This document shows positions 8,700 to 17,170 of a stretch of DNA of 32,071 nucleotides, piece by piece. The stretch comes from Nemertoderma westbladi (lineage: Eukaryota; Xenacoelomorpha; Nemertodermatida; Nemertodermatidae): positions 1-32,071 of the forward strand of contig JAUCBJ010000664.1 in assembly GCA_032718475.1 (NCBI GenBank), read 5' to 3'. The translations under genes were made by a program, and so were the position numbers. Every line of letters begins with the position of its first letter. The first letter of the stretch is position 1. Below the pieces are notes generated by a model that was not told the DNA's origin, ran no database searches, and saw nothing but the letters and a program-made list of their open reading frames with translations.

Positions 8700-9990
8700 A
8701 TACTACTGTGCTGGTACCGGTATAGGCCTATCCACTTCTGGCCTACCTACCGGTATGTACTCTGCGAATTCCGGGTTTAATCCCGTCGCCCGCGCTGCCC
8801 TATCGCCTACATTATCTCTCCCAGCATGGCCTATAGTATGTGCAGTAAGGCCTACAGTATGTCCTGCAGTCTGTATGTGTCCTTCCGAACCGAAGTTTAA
8901 TCTTCTCGAATCTCCCCGCGACTACCGTACTCTCGATCGGCAGCTGTATCCCGTCGGGAAGTTTCTCTCCAATTCCCTCTTCTGTCTCATTCTCGTATCG
9001 GTACGTCCTGTACCCCTCTCCTGGTGTATAGTACACCTCGCCAGGACGCGTTTCTCTGGGACGACGGCAATCTCCCGGAGTTCGACCCCACTGACTCTCC
9101 GACTCCACCCCCACTACCAACGGCTCGCTATCCGTCCTCACTCTCCTGTCGCTCGCGACGACACTTCTTCTACTCTCTTCCCTTCTTCTCTCTGCATTGT
9201 AGCGTCCCCGTTCGTGAGATCTCTTATCGACCTCCCGGTTAAACTCCACTGTTCTTCTTCCCTCTTCTGACTGGGCTCGACGTCTTATCGCTCGCCCTCT
9301 CGCGACGCCAACCTCTCTCTCTCTACCCGGCTGCACGCCGCTGGGGATACTCGTAATCCCCCTACTATTCTCCATTGCCGGGTGCTGCGGTTCACCTAAT
9401 TCGCCCCGCGCATTATCCGCCGACGCCTGTGGCACTCTCTGCCCCCCCCCCCCCCCACTCGCCACCTATCACTTCACTATCTCTCACTTCGCTTCTACAC
9501 CCCCCTCTAGTTGACGCACTATCTCTACTGCGGCTGGGTCTATTCACCCCCGCCTCTCCCTCTATCACTGCGTTGCCTGGCAGGCTCCCGTCGGGTTGAC
9601 TCAACCCCGCTACTCCCTGCGTGAACTACGTAGCCAACCAGGCCCCCTTCGGGGTCTCTCACCCCCGTTACTCCCTGCATACTAGCTATGTGGCCTACCA
9701 GGCCCCCGCTGGTCAGACCACCTACATCTGCCGCGTTTACATTAATAGCACCATTATTAATATTATTTTCTGAATTATTTAAATTATTAGAATTATTTTG
9801 GTTAGAATTGGGGTTATTTCGTTCGTTTAAATTAAGGTTATTATTTAGATTATTTTGCGTATTTAAATTTAAATTATTTGAATTATTTTGTATATTCGAA
9901 TCTAGATTATTTGAATTATTTCCTACATTTAAATTAGGATCGTTCAGATTTAAATTACTATTACTATTATCTAAGTCCCTGTAAGTGGGG
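8700..9990 (-). pseudogene. gag: BEL copy B gag, Asn-rich, repeat and Arg-rich part
   Basis: The Asn-rich segment (about 9735-9980) is followed by single GGLVGHI- and GGLVGYVV-type units instead of the multi-unit arrays of the other copies. A frame of 217 codons (8812-9465) then begins at a 15-base G run coding five Gly and reads QRVPQASADNAR, EEGRRTVEFNREVD and RSHERGRYN before ending in a Cys/Tyr-rich shifted tail. The basic segment is clearly homologous to copies A and C. Confidence 0.65.
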
Positions 9991-11083
9991 TATTAACAAA
10001 CGTTTCCATAACTTCTGGCTCCTCGTGAACACTACCCGAGCCAGCCTCACTCTCTGACAGCCCCAACTGCGCCAGTTCCAATCGGCGCTTCTGTTTGGCC
10101 TGATATTGCATAAGCCCCCTCAACCGGGCGTGCATATCATCCCACACACGCTTTCCCGTTCTCTCTCTCCCTATCCTCTCGCAAACTCTGCTCGGCCAAT
10201 TCCGCCTCTCTCGCAATCCTCTCAAGCCGTCTCGCCTCACGCTCTTTTCGCTCGCTCGCCCCTCTCGCCTCACGCTCTTTACGCTCATTCTCCTCTCTCG
10301 CCCCTCGCTCTTTACGTTCATTCGCCTCTTTCGCCTCTCGCTCTTCTCGCTCCTTTCCTTCCCTTATTTCTATCTCCTCAAACTCCCTAAAGTTTCTCGT
10401 GACCCTCTCAGCCCTCTCTTTATTCTCTCTCGCCAGTTCTCTCTCTCTTTCCAACAACGCAGTTCCCTCTTCCAACTGCCTCTCTAACTCTTTCTGGTCT
10501 AGCGCCACCATATCCAGCTAACACACCAGATCTATTTCTAACACCCTTCTTACTTTTGCGGAGGACGTAGCGGACTTGTCGGTCACCACGGACTCCCGTC
10601 GCCTCTCTGTCCTACTAACTTTCCCCCGCTTTCTGGGGTTCTCGCCGACCGACGAGACCGAATCCTCGGGGTTAATCTCGGATTCGCCCTCGTGCGGGTC
10701 TGCCCAACCCACTAACTTAATTCCCCTAGCATCCACTAAATATGGCCCTATGTACACTATTTGGGGCTCCATTGTCCCGGACCGCCACAGTTCAAATAGT
10801 TCGGTGGCGACCCCCCTCGCTCTCTCACTGGCTAGTTCTCCCTGCCCGAAGCGAACTAGGTATTTAAAGTGTTTGTTCGACTCACCTAGTCACTGGTTCA
10901 ACTTCGCTGGATCTATCTTTACACCTCCTCTAGCCTCCTTGAGTTGTTTCTTAGTTGCGTTGTAGGCTCGTCGGAGCCGGTCACTGGTTCCGACGTCCTC
11001 GTCGCCGACCTCTCCTCCTCCCCTCCTGGTTCGGCGTCGTACTGGCGGCCCACCGTCGCCGTTCCGGTGGGCCGTCTCATATT
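9990..11083 (-). pseudogene. gag: BEL copy B gag, helical and coiled-coil part
   Basis: Broken into several frames: PPVRRRTRRGGGEVGDEDVG with RLRRAYNATKK (10890-11083), VYIGPYLVDARGIKLVGW with a Ser/Arg-rich stretch (10518-10772), an ERKEREA-type coiled coil (10137-10511), and a shifted end around VMETFVNTPLTGT (9971-10321). Order and motifs match copy A. The coiled coil is shorter and its heptad-like units differ, so this low-complexity region evolves quickly. Confidence 0.7.
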
Positions 11084-11699
11084 TACTGTTAAACATCTTG
11101 CTCCAAGTCTGCCTACTGTAAATTACTGCTTGATTGATTTGCTTGGCTTCATAGTATATTAAGTAATAATGCTTATTTGTTTTGTAGACCTCATTTTATC
11201 CCCTATTTTATTCATATTTCCATTCTTGGAACACATAAAGTTGTTTATTTCCTTGTGGGAGGAAATACTGTTTTATTTCCTGATGAATTACTTTTCATGC
11301 TTGGTTTTACAGAATTAAAGCGCAGAAGTTCGACTGGCCCATCAAAAATATTCAAAACATAGTCTTTGGATGAATCGTGGGGCACTTTCGTTTCGCTAAT
11401 CAAGTATTCAATTGTTATTTATCGACTTACCACACGCACAGACTTATTGGTTTCTCAATCAATCAGAATCATTTTCTGCGGTCTTAGCCCGACAACAGTT
11501 CGTTATAGGGTATTCGTGGTGAAATAAACTAAGAGTCCATTTAATATCCTGTCTCGCTATCTTGGGGACTCATTCTACTAACCGTATCTATTGTCTTATT
11601 TGTGCTATTAACGTTTGTCTCCCTGCCGGTTTCGACGTTCCCAAGCGATCAGAACAATAAGCTAGGATAGTGTTAGGTTTGTCTTGGGATAGGTTAGCA

Positions 11700-11774
11700 A
11701 GCAAACAGTCGGCTGAAGCTGGAGGCGACCCAAAGGCTCCTTTTTCAATAGCACTCAACCAACTGAGCTACCCC
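11700..11774 (-). repeat. tRNA-derived SINE head or tRNA pseudogene
   Basis: On the minus strand GGGGTAGCTCAGTTGG opens with a perfect Pol III A box (TAGCTCAGTTGG, 11759-11770). A B-box-like GGGTCGCCTCC lies 28 bases on (11721-11731), with several mismatches to GGTTCGANTCC. The arms of a working tRNA cannot be folded convincingly, so this reads as a SINE head or pseudogene. Confidence 0.45.
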
Positions 11775-11907
11775 AGTACCCACCATTAGGTTAGGTTATG
11801 TTAAAAACCAAAAATATATAATTGTCAAAATATAACAATTACCAGTATATAATATATATATATATATACCATTTTCATAATTAAAAAATTACACTCATAG
11901 TGATAAC

Positions 11908-12096
11908 TCACTTCTTCTTAACCTTCTTGCCAACACGAATGGCTAGATACTGCGACTGGTCTTCTGAGTCAAATAATTCAGTAGAATAATTCAGTAAGTT
12001 CAGAATCCGTTGGTTAAAGTTATACTCCAGAGTTGTAATGGAGTGAGTACAAAACAAATGCCCAAGACCCAAAGACTCAATTCCTGTACTAAACAC
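11908..12096 (-). CDS. Possible terminal exon of an unknown gene
   Basis: Open for about 60 codons, ending in VGKKVKKK and TAA. The middle (LNYSTELFDSEDQSQY) looks like ordinary globular protein rather than low-complexity DNA. A candidate splice acceptor (TGTGTTTAG) precedes it. No ATG of good context and no family was recognised. It could be a chance frame. Confidence 0.25.
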   Translation of the reverse strand: MFSTGIESLGLGHLFCTHSITTLEYNFNQRILNLLNYSTELFDSEDQSQYLAIRVGKKVKKK

Positions 12097-12654
12097 ATGT
12101 GTTAACTTTTGCTTATTGTTTTGGTTCCCCCAAACACGCCTATGTCACTAGCTCCTTTACTAACCTGCTCCTTTAAATGGGACTTACCGCTCTTTGGCAC
12201 CTAACGCAACTTTACCTTTGTTTTGTACTCACCAACAACCATAACAACGCACATACAATATACTGCCGGCGTTAAGTAATGTTGACAGTTCGCAAGTCTT
12301 GATTCAAAGTCTATAAATATAAAATTACATTGTTATTCGCAGATGGCTACATCTTATTCCATTGCCATAAAGGGAGAATCGGGCGATTGAGAGAAGTTGG
12401 GACGCCTTGCTGTCCAACCGTTTCAACGATGTATCGTTCTCAACCGTCATACGGGATGGGGATGACATTTGTGACCGAGTACGTCTCAATGCCCAGATAG
12501 TACATATCCAAACCCTCGGCGACTAGCACTGCAGTTAGTGTTAGGAAGCCAACCAATGCATCGCAATCGAAGTTTGGTAAATCCAATATTGGCTACACTT
12601 GTCTGCTGTTTGTCAGGTTTGTTTTATGTTTTATTAATAATGCAGATAGGAAAA

Positions 12655-13123
12655 TGTTAGCTTATTCAATCCCGCTAACAACCCATAAAGTTAAGCCGAT
12701 AAGCAATATTGGGGGCCACGAGGTTGGGTAATAACCAACGCGTGTCACCCCAACAAAGTGGGAGGGAAAAGCACACAATGAGGGTCAGGGGCCAAACCCC
12801 TAACAGAGAGAGAACAGGTGGAGTGAAGGGAAACACTCCAGAAGGCGCCAACAGGGGCATAAACCAATCAGAGGGGGGAAAGGCACCGAGTGAGTACAGC
12901 AATAAGGCCACCCGTGCAATATAACCAGTTACCCAATAATCAGTCATTCAGTTATCTCAGTGTCATATTGGTGCTAGCTAGGTTAGTAAGTTTAGTTAGG
13001 GAAGTGTCGGGGACTTTAATTACCGTTAACCTGCCTTCCGTGTACAGCAATCTATACCTATATCTATATACCCGTGCAGCCGATTATTATATACGACGAA
13101 CGACACAAACTCCTTTTCACACA
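12655..13123 (+). repeat. 5' LTR of BEL copy C
   Basis: 469 bp, collinear with the copy A LTR though clearly diverged from it. It opens with TGTTAGC, 12 bases, then GCTAACA (12674-12680). The end is placed at ACA before GGCGGGGACGC. The minus strand holds a 90-codon open frame (12675-12947) matching the antisense frame in copy A. A 5-base target duplication would be expected upstream (GAAAA), but the other end is missing. Confidence 0.7.
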
Positions 13124-13159
13124 CGGCGGGGACGCATGAACTAAATAACCGGATAAATC

Positions 13160-13178
13160 GGGATCCTTCCTGGATCCC
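13160..13178 (+). promoter_or_regulatory. Leader hairpin of BEL copy C
   Basis: GGGATCC and GGATCCC pair perfectly around a TTCCT loop. The stem is identical to that of copy A; the first loop base differs. It lies between the putative primer-binding region and the gag start codon. Confidence 0.4.
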
Positions 13179-13258
13179 GTCACAGTAATTAAATCCGAGC
13201 TGTTCCCCTAGTCAACAAAACCCAGCGATTACCAGCCACCAATCTAGAGTTAACGGAG

Positions 13259-14751
13259 ATGAGTCGGTCAGGCGAGACAACACCGACGCGGACCCCAGAC
13301 GAAGAACAAACGATCGGCGAGGCCGCGCCAGGCGGTATAGGCCCACGATGCCGGAGCCATCGGTAACGGGTGACCCGGAAGTTCAGGATGAGGGGGGCCG
13401 TCTGGAGTCAGAAGTCGAGTCGAGTCGAGAGGAGGGGGAGTCGAGTTGGAGGATCGAGAGAACGAGTTAGAGGAAGAAAGAGACGAGTCGACACGCGACG
13501 ACGATCAACGTGCCGATGTTGCCGGCCCGCCACAGGCCGAGGGCGACGGACGGCCCACCGGAACGGTGACGGTGGGGCCGCCGGTATGACGTCGGACCCT
13601 GAGAGACCGAGGAGAGGTCGGCGACGAGGACGTCGGGGTTTCTGAGAGACTTCGACGGGCTTACATTGCGACCCGGAGACTATTAGAGGAGGCCAGAGGA
13701 GGGGCGACGATAGACGAGGTAAAACTCAAGAGAGGACTAGGTGAGTCGAATAGGCATTTTAACTATTTAATGCGATTCGGACAGAGAGAAACGGCCGAAG
13801 AGAGAGCGAGAGGGGTAGCCAAGGAACTGTGTGACCTATGGCAGAGGGATATGAACCCTGGTGCAGTGTACGTAGGGCCATACTTAGTCGGTGCCCAGGG
13901 TATAAAATTAGTGGGTTGGAAGAGACCTGAGGAGGGCGAATCCGAGGTTGACCCCGAGGATTCGGTCTCGTCGGTCGGAGGGAGTTCCGGGAGGAGGGGG
14001 AGAGTTAGTAGATCAGGAAGGCGGAGGGAATCCGTCATAACTGATAAGTCTGCTACATCCTCCGTGAAAGAAAGACGGGTGAGAGAGATAAACGCCACGT
14101 ACCAACTCGGTCTAATAGCACAAGGCCATAAAGAAGTAGATAAACGGCTAGAGGAAGGGAGGGTGCTGTTAGAAAGGGAAATGGTGCTGATTAGAGAGAC
14201 TAGAGAGAGGGCCGAAAGGGCCACGAGAAGCCTTAGGGAGTGTGAGGAAATAGAGAGGAAGGAACAAGAGGAACGTGTGGCGGAACGTAAGGAGCGTGAG
14301 GCGAGGGAAGAAAAGGAACGTAAGGAGCGTGAGGCGAGGGAAGAAAAGGAACGCAAAGAGCGTGAGGCGGAACGCAAAGAGCGTGAGGCGGAACGCAAAG
14401 AGCGAGAGAAGGAACGCAAGGAGCGTGAGGCGAGGCCAAGGGAGAGAGCTAGGAGAGTGGCAGAGTTGGCCGACCAGGACGCGCGGGAGTGTGAGGAGAG
14501 AATGGCAAGAGCGGAGCGAGAGCAAAAGGAATTGGAGAAACAACAAATTGGGCTTATAGAGTACAAAGCTAGACACACGCGCGAACTGGAGCTAGCGCAG
14601 ATGGGGGCGTCTGAGAGCGAGGCTGGCTCGAATACTTTCGAGGGGCCAAGGGCCGTGGATACGTTTATTAATACCCCACTTACAGGGACCGCACGACAGA
14701 CCCGAAACTGGTGTGACCGTACGGGCGGGGGGGGGGGGGGGGGGGGGGGGG
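13259..14751 (+). pseudogene. gag: BEL copy C gag, N-terminal part
   Basis: The ATG at 13259 matches the copy A start, but the frame is lost within about 33 codons and several more times before 13770. From 13770 it is open for 333 codons: FGQRETAEERARGVAKELCDLW, VYVGPYLVGAQGIKLVGW, a Ser/Arg-rich stretch, about 130 residues of charged coiled coil in ERKEREA-type units, then VDTFINTPLTGT. It ends in a 25-base G run that adds eight Gly and a few residues before a stop. Only one copy of the 38-residue N-terminal unit is seen, against two in copy A. Confidence 0.7.
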
Positions 14752-15445
14752 TAATAATAATATTACAGTAGATGACGTTAATATTAATAGTACTGTATTG
14801 AGTGACTCTAACCAAATCTTTATTGCAGGAAATACTTTACCTAATAGTGATAATTTAAATTTAAATCCGAACGATTCTAATGTTAATGTGCAAAATAATT
14901 CAAATAATGTTATCAGGCAGAATAATCCAAATAATCTAAATAATAATCCGAGTTCGAATTTACAAAATAATTCAAATAATATTATCACGCAAGATAATGT
15001 TTCGAACTTTGGTGCACAAAATAATTTGGGTGAACTAGGAAACAATCACAGTAATGCTATTAATGTAAACGCGTCGGACGTACATAGCCCGGCGGGTGAG
15101 GGCCTGGTAGGCCACGTAGTTGGTAGGCCGGAACCGGCGGGGTTGAGCCAACCCGAGGGGGGCCTGGTAGGCCTCGTAGTTAGTAGGCCGGAAACGGCGG
15201 GGTTGAGCCAACCCGAAGTAGGCCTGGTAGGCCAGGTAGTAGTAGAGAGAGAGGCGGGGGTAAGTGGACCCAGCCGTAGTAGAAACATTGTGTCGACGGG
15301 AGAGGGGTGTAGAAGTGAAGTAAGAGATAGTGAAGTTAGATGTGGCGAGTGGGGGGGGGGGCTACGGGCGCCCCACCACGTAAGATTAGCGGCAAGAAGG
15401 GGGGGGGGGCAGAGAATGCCCAACAAGAGGGGTGTAGAGGTGTAG
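14750..15445 (+). CDS. gag: BEL copy C gag, Asn-rich and repeat part
   Basis: Open frame that begins within the G run and has no early ATG. It encodes FIAGNTLP, about 90 Asn-rich residues, a conserved INVNASDVHSP, then two 20-residue units (GLVGHVVGRPEPAGLSQPEG type, 60-bp repeat) and part of a third. It ends soon after two 11-base G runs (15351-15361, 15399-15409). The stop at 15443 depends on the length of those runs. Confidence 0.6.
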   Translation, partial: GNNNITVDDVNINSTVLSDSNQIFIAGNTLPNSDNLNLNPNDSNVNVQNNSNNVIRQNNPNNLNNNPSSNLQNNSNNIITQDNVSNFGAQNNLGELGNNHSNAINVNASDVHSPAGEGLVGHVVGRPEPAGLSQPEGGLVGLVVSRPETAGLSQPEVGLVGQVVVEREAGVSGPSRSRNIVSTGEGCRSEVRDSEVRCGEWGGGLRAPHHVRLAARRGGGQRMPNKRGVEV

Positions 15446-15545
15446 TAAGAGGTAGTGAAGTTAGAAGTGGCGGATGGGGGGGGGGGGCTACGGGCACCCC
15501 ACCGCGAAGAGTCAGTGGTGAGAGGGGGGGCAGAGAGTGTCCCAC
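15313..15545 (+). repeat. G-run module duplication in copy C gag
   Basis: A unit of roughly 120 bp with GAAGTTAGA...GGCGA, a G run, GCTACGGGC.CCCCACC, an AGCGGC-like stretch and a second G run occurs twice. G runs lie at 15351-15361, 15399-15409, 15476-15487 and about 15523-15530. Copy A has two shorter (about 44 bp) units here; copy B has none. Confidence 0.6.
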
Positions 15546-16234
15546 AGGCGTCGGTGGATAATGCGAGGGCCGAATTAGGTAAACCGCAACACCCGGCGAT
15601 GGGGAGTACTAAGGGGATTGCGAGTATCCCCAGCGGTGTGCGATCGAGCAGAGAGAGGCAGGTTGACGTCGCGAGAGGGTGGACGAAGCGTCGAGCCCGA
15701 TCAGAAGAGGGAAGAAGAACAGTGGAATTCAACCGGGAGGTTGACGAGAGATCTCACGAGCGGGAATACTGCACTGAAAGGAGAAGAAGGGAAGACAGTA
15801 AGAGAAGTATCGCTGCGAACGATAGAAGAGCGAGGACGGATAGCGAGCCGTCGGTGGTTGAGATGGAAGGAAAGAGCCGGTGGGGTCGAGCTTCGGGAGA
15901 TTGCCGTCATCCCGGAGAGACGCGACCCGACGAGGCGCACCACACGTCGAGAGAGGGGTACACGATATACCAGTACGAAGATGAGAGCAGTAGAGGGGGT
16001 CAAAGAGAAACTTTCCGACGGGATGTACCTGCCGATCGAGGATACGGTAGCCGCGGGGAGGATTATTCGAGAAGAATAAACTTCGATCCTGAGCAATACA
16101 TACAGACTGTAGGACATACTGTAGGCCGTACTGCACATACCATAGGCCATGCTGACAGAGGCAATGTAAGCGATAGGATAGCGCGGACGGCGGGATTAAA
16201 CCTCGGAAGTCGCGGAATACATTCCGGTAGGTAG
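15455..16234 (+). CDS. gag: BEL copy C gag, Arg-rich basic part
   Basis: 259 codons. After Gly-rich residues from G runs come PQASVDNARAELG, IPSGVRSSRERQVDVARG, EEGRRTVEFNREVDERSHER, RSIAANDRRARTDSEPSVVE and YTIYQYEDESS, all shared with copies A and B. The strong bias to Arg, Glu and Asp suggests a disordered, possibly RNA-binding segment; this is inferred from composition. The TAG at 16232 separates it from the DUF1759 part in the same frame. Confidence 0.6.
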   Translation: MKLEVADGGGGLRAPHREESVVRGGAESVPQASVDNARAELGKPQHPAMGSTKGIASIPSGVRSSRERQVDVARGWTKRRARSEEGRRTVEFNREVDERSHEREYCTERRRREDSKRSIAANDRRARTDSEPSVVEMEGKSRWGRASGDCRHPGETRPDEAHHTSREGYTIYQYEDESSRGGQRETFRRDVPADRGYGSRGEDYSRRINFDPEQYIQTVGHTVGRTAHTIGHADRGNVSDRIARTAGLNLGSRGIHSGR

Positions 16235-16336
16235 GCCAGAAGCTGATAGGCCTATACCGGTACCAGTGCAGCAGTATGACTACAGCACCAAAGGATATAA
16301 CATATACCCAGGGGAGGGGGGAATTATTGCGGATAG

Positions 16337-17170
16337 GTGCATGGGCCCCAATATATTAACATCAACCCCAGTACCAAACATACCGGTGGGGGGGGACAGG
16401 GTGACATTCCCCCATCACAATATCAACAATATACCCCAATAGGAGCAAGAACAACGAGCCCCTTGGATGAAAATAAGTCATGCGACACAGAAATATGGAG
16501 GGGGCCGCTACCCCCAATGATATACCCAAGCCAGAGAAAGACAGAAAATAGAACGGACGGACCGCACCAAACAAGAGAAACTATGCAACATCCATCGAAC
16601 CAATTGGAGGCGCAAGCGGTGGGAATGGCCACGTTAATTGATGCATTAAAAACTAGGATCGAGTTACCACCCGTGGAACCATTCAAATTCGATGGGAGTA
16701 GGCCGGAAGAATACCTACAGTTTTGGCACATGTACAGTAACGAAATACTAACAAAGAACTTGACGCAGGCGGAGTGCCTAAAGTATCTGCAAGTATACAC
16801 AGGAGGCCCAGCATACGACATCGTGAGGCAATACCAGGGTATAGAAGGCGGCTTCATGACGGCATGGCGGGCACTGGATAGGGAATACGGGCACCCAGCT
16901 AAGATCATCAGGCAAACCCTGAGAGGTATAACAACGGGTGGCCTACAGGATAATCCTGTTAGCATTAAGACGTTCGCTAACAAAGTCGAAAAGGCGCTGA
17001 TTGTGCTAAAGACGCTAGACGCACCATACGAGCTCAACGCATCCAACAACATCACCACGATAGCGCAGGCATATCAGGATGCATGTTCGCGGGAACTATG
17101 CAGGAAATGGGTGATGAGAGAGCAGAGGAGCAGCTTAAAAGACTGCTCAAACAAGATTTTGAGGGATTAA
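16337..17170 (+). CDS. gag: BEL copy C gag, DUF1759-like domain, C-terminally lost
   Basis: 277 codons. After a Gly-rich leader shared with copy B (GQGDIPPSQYQQYT), residues from about 110 match the BEL/Pao gag domain DUF1759: PPVEPFKFDGSRPEEYLQFW, then KYLQVYTGGPAYDIV and the WRALDREYGHPAKI pattern. True homology ends near DACSREL at about 17100; the last twenty or so residues are out-of-frame reading of the RT start. CCHC knuckles and the protease are therefore absent. Confidence 0.75.
   Translation: MHGPQYININPSTKHTGGGGQGDIPPSQYQQYTPIGARTTSPLDENKSCDTEIWRGPLPPMIYPSQRKTENRTDGPHQTRETMQHPSNQLEAQAVGMATLIDALKTRIELPPVEPFKFDGSRPEEYLQFWHMYSNEILTKNLTQAECLKYLQVYTGGPAYDIVRQYQGIEGGFMTAWRALDREYGHPAKIIRQTLRGITTGGLQDNPVSIKTFANKVEKALIVLKTLDAPYELNASNNITTIAQAYQDACSRELCRKWVMREQRSSLKDCSNKILRD

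Larger units (their letters stand above)
8388..11083 (-). mobile_element. BEL/Pao copy B (gag fragment)
   Basis: Minus-strand homologue of copies A and C, retaining most of the long gag but neither LTR nor pol. It starts within the N-terminal repeat (about 11083) and ends a few codons after PPMIYP, in the leader of the DUF1759 domain (about 8388). It lacks the segment of about 60 bp with the first G run that joins coiled coil to Asn-rich region in copies A and C. The other two G-run sites are present, as C runs at 9442-9456 and 8574-8592 on the plus strand. Confidence 0.85.
11084..12654. other. Intervening DNA, mostly unassigned
   Basis: AT-rich sequence between BEL copies B and C. It holds a tRNA-like SINE head (11700-11774), a short AT dinucleotide run near 11850 and a possible terminal exon (11908-12096, minus). 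I see nothing else that can be supported. Confidence 0.5.

Noticed and set aside
11700-11774. Working tRNA gene
   Set aside because: The B box is poor, and I could not pair the acceptor and anticodon arms convincingly.
12300-12650. Short coding exons between the possible terminal exon and the copy C LTR
   Set aside because: GTGAGT near 12230 (minus) resembles a donor, but no open frame of useful length or matching acceptor supports an exon.
13124-13145. Clear primer-binding site after the BEL LTR
   Set aside because: The conserved GGCGGGGACGC is in the right place but lacks the expected TGG start, so I did not assign a tRNA primer.
13763-14815. Long minus-strand open frame of 350 codons over the copy C coiled coil
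   Set aside because: It is the mirror of the charged coiled-coil repeat; codon bias of GAG, CGT and AAG repeats keeps the opposite strand open. The same happens in copies A and B.
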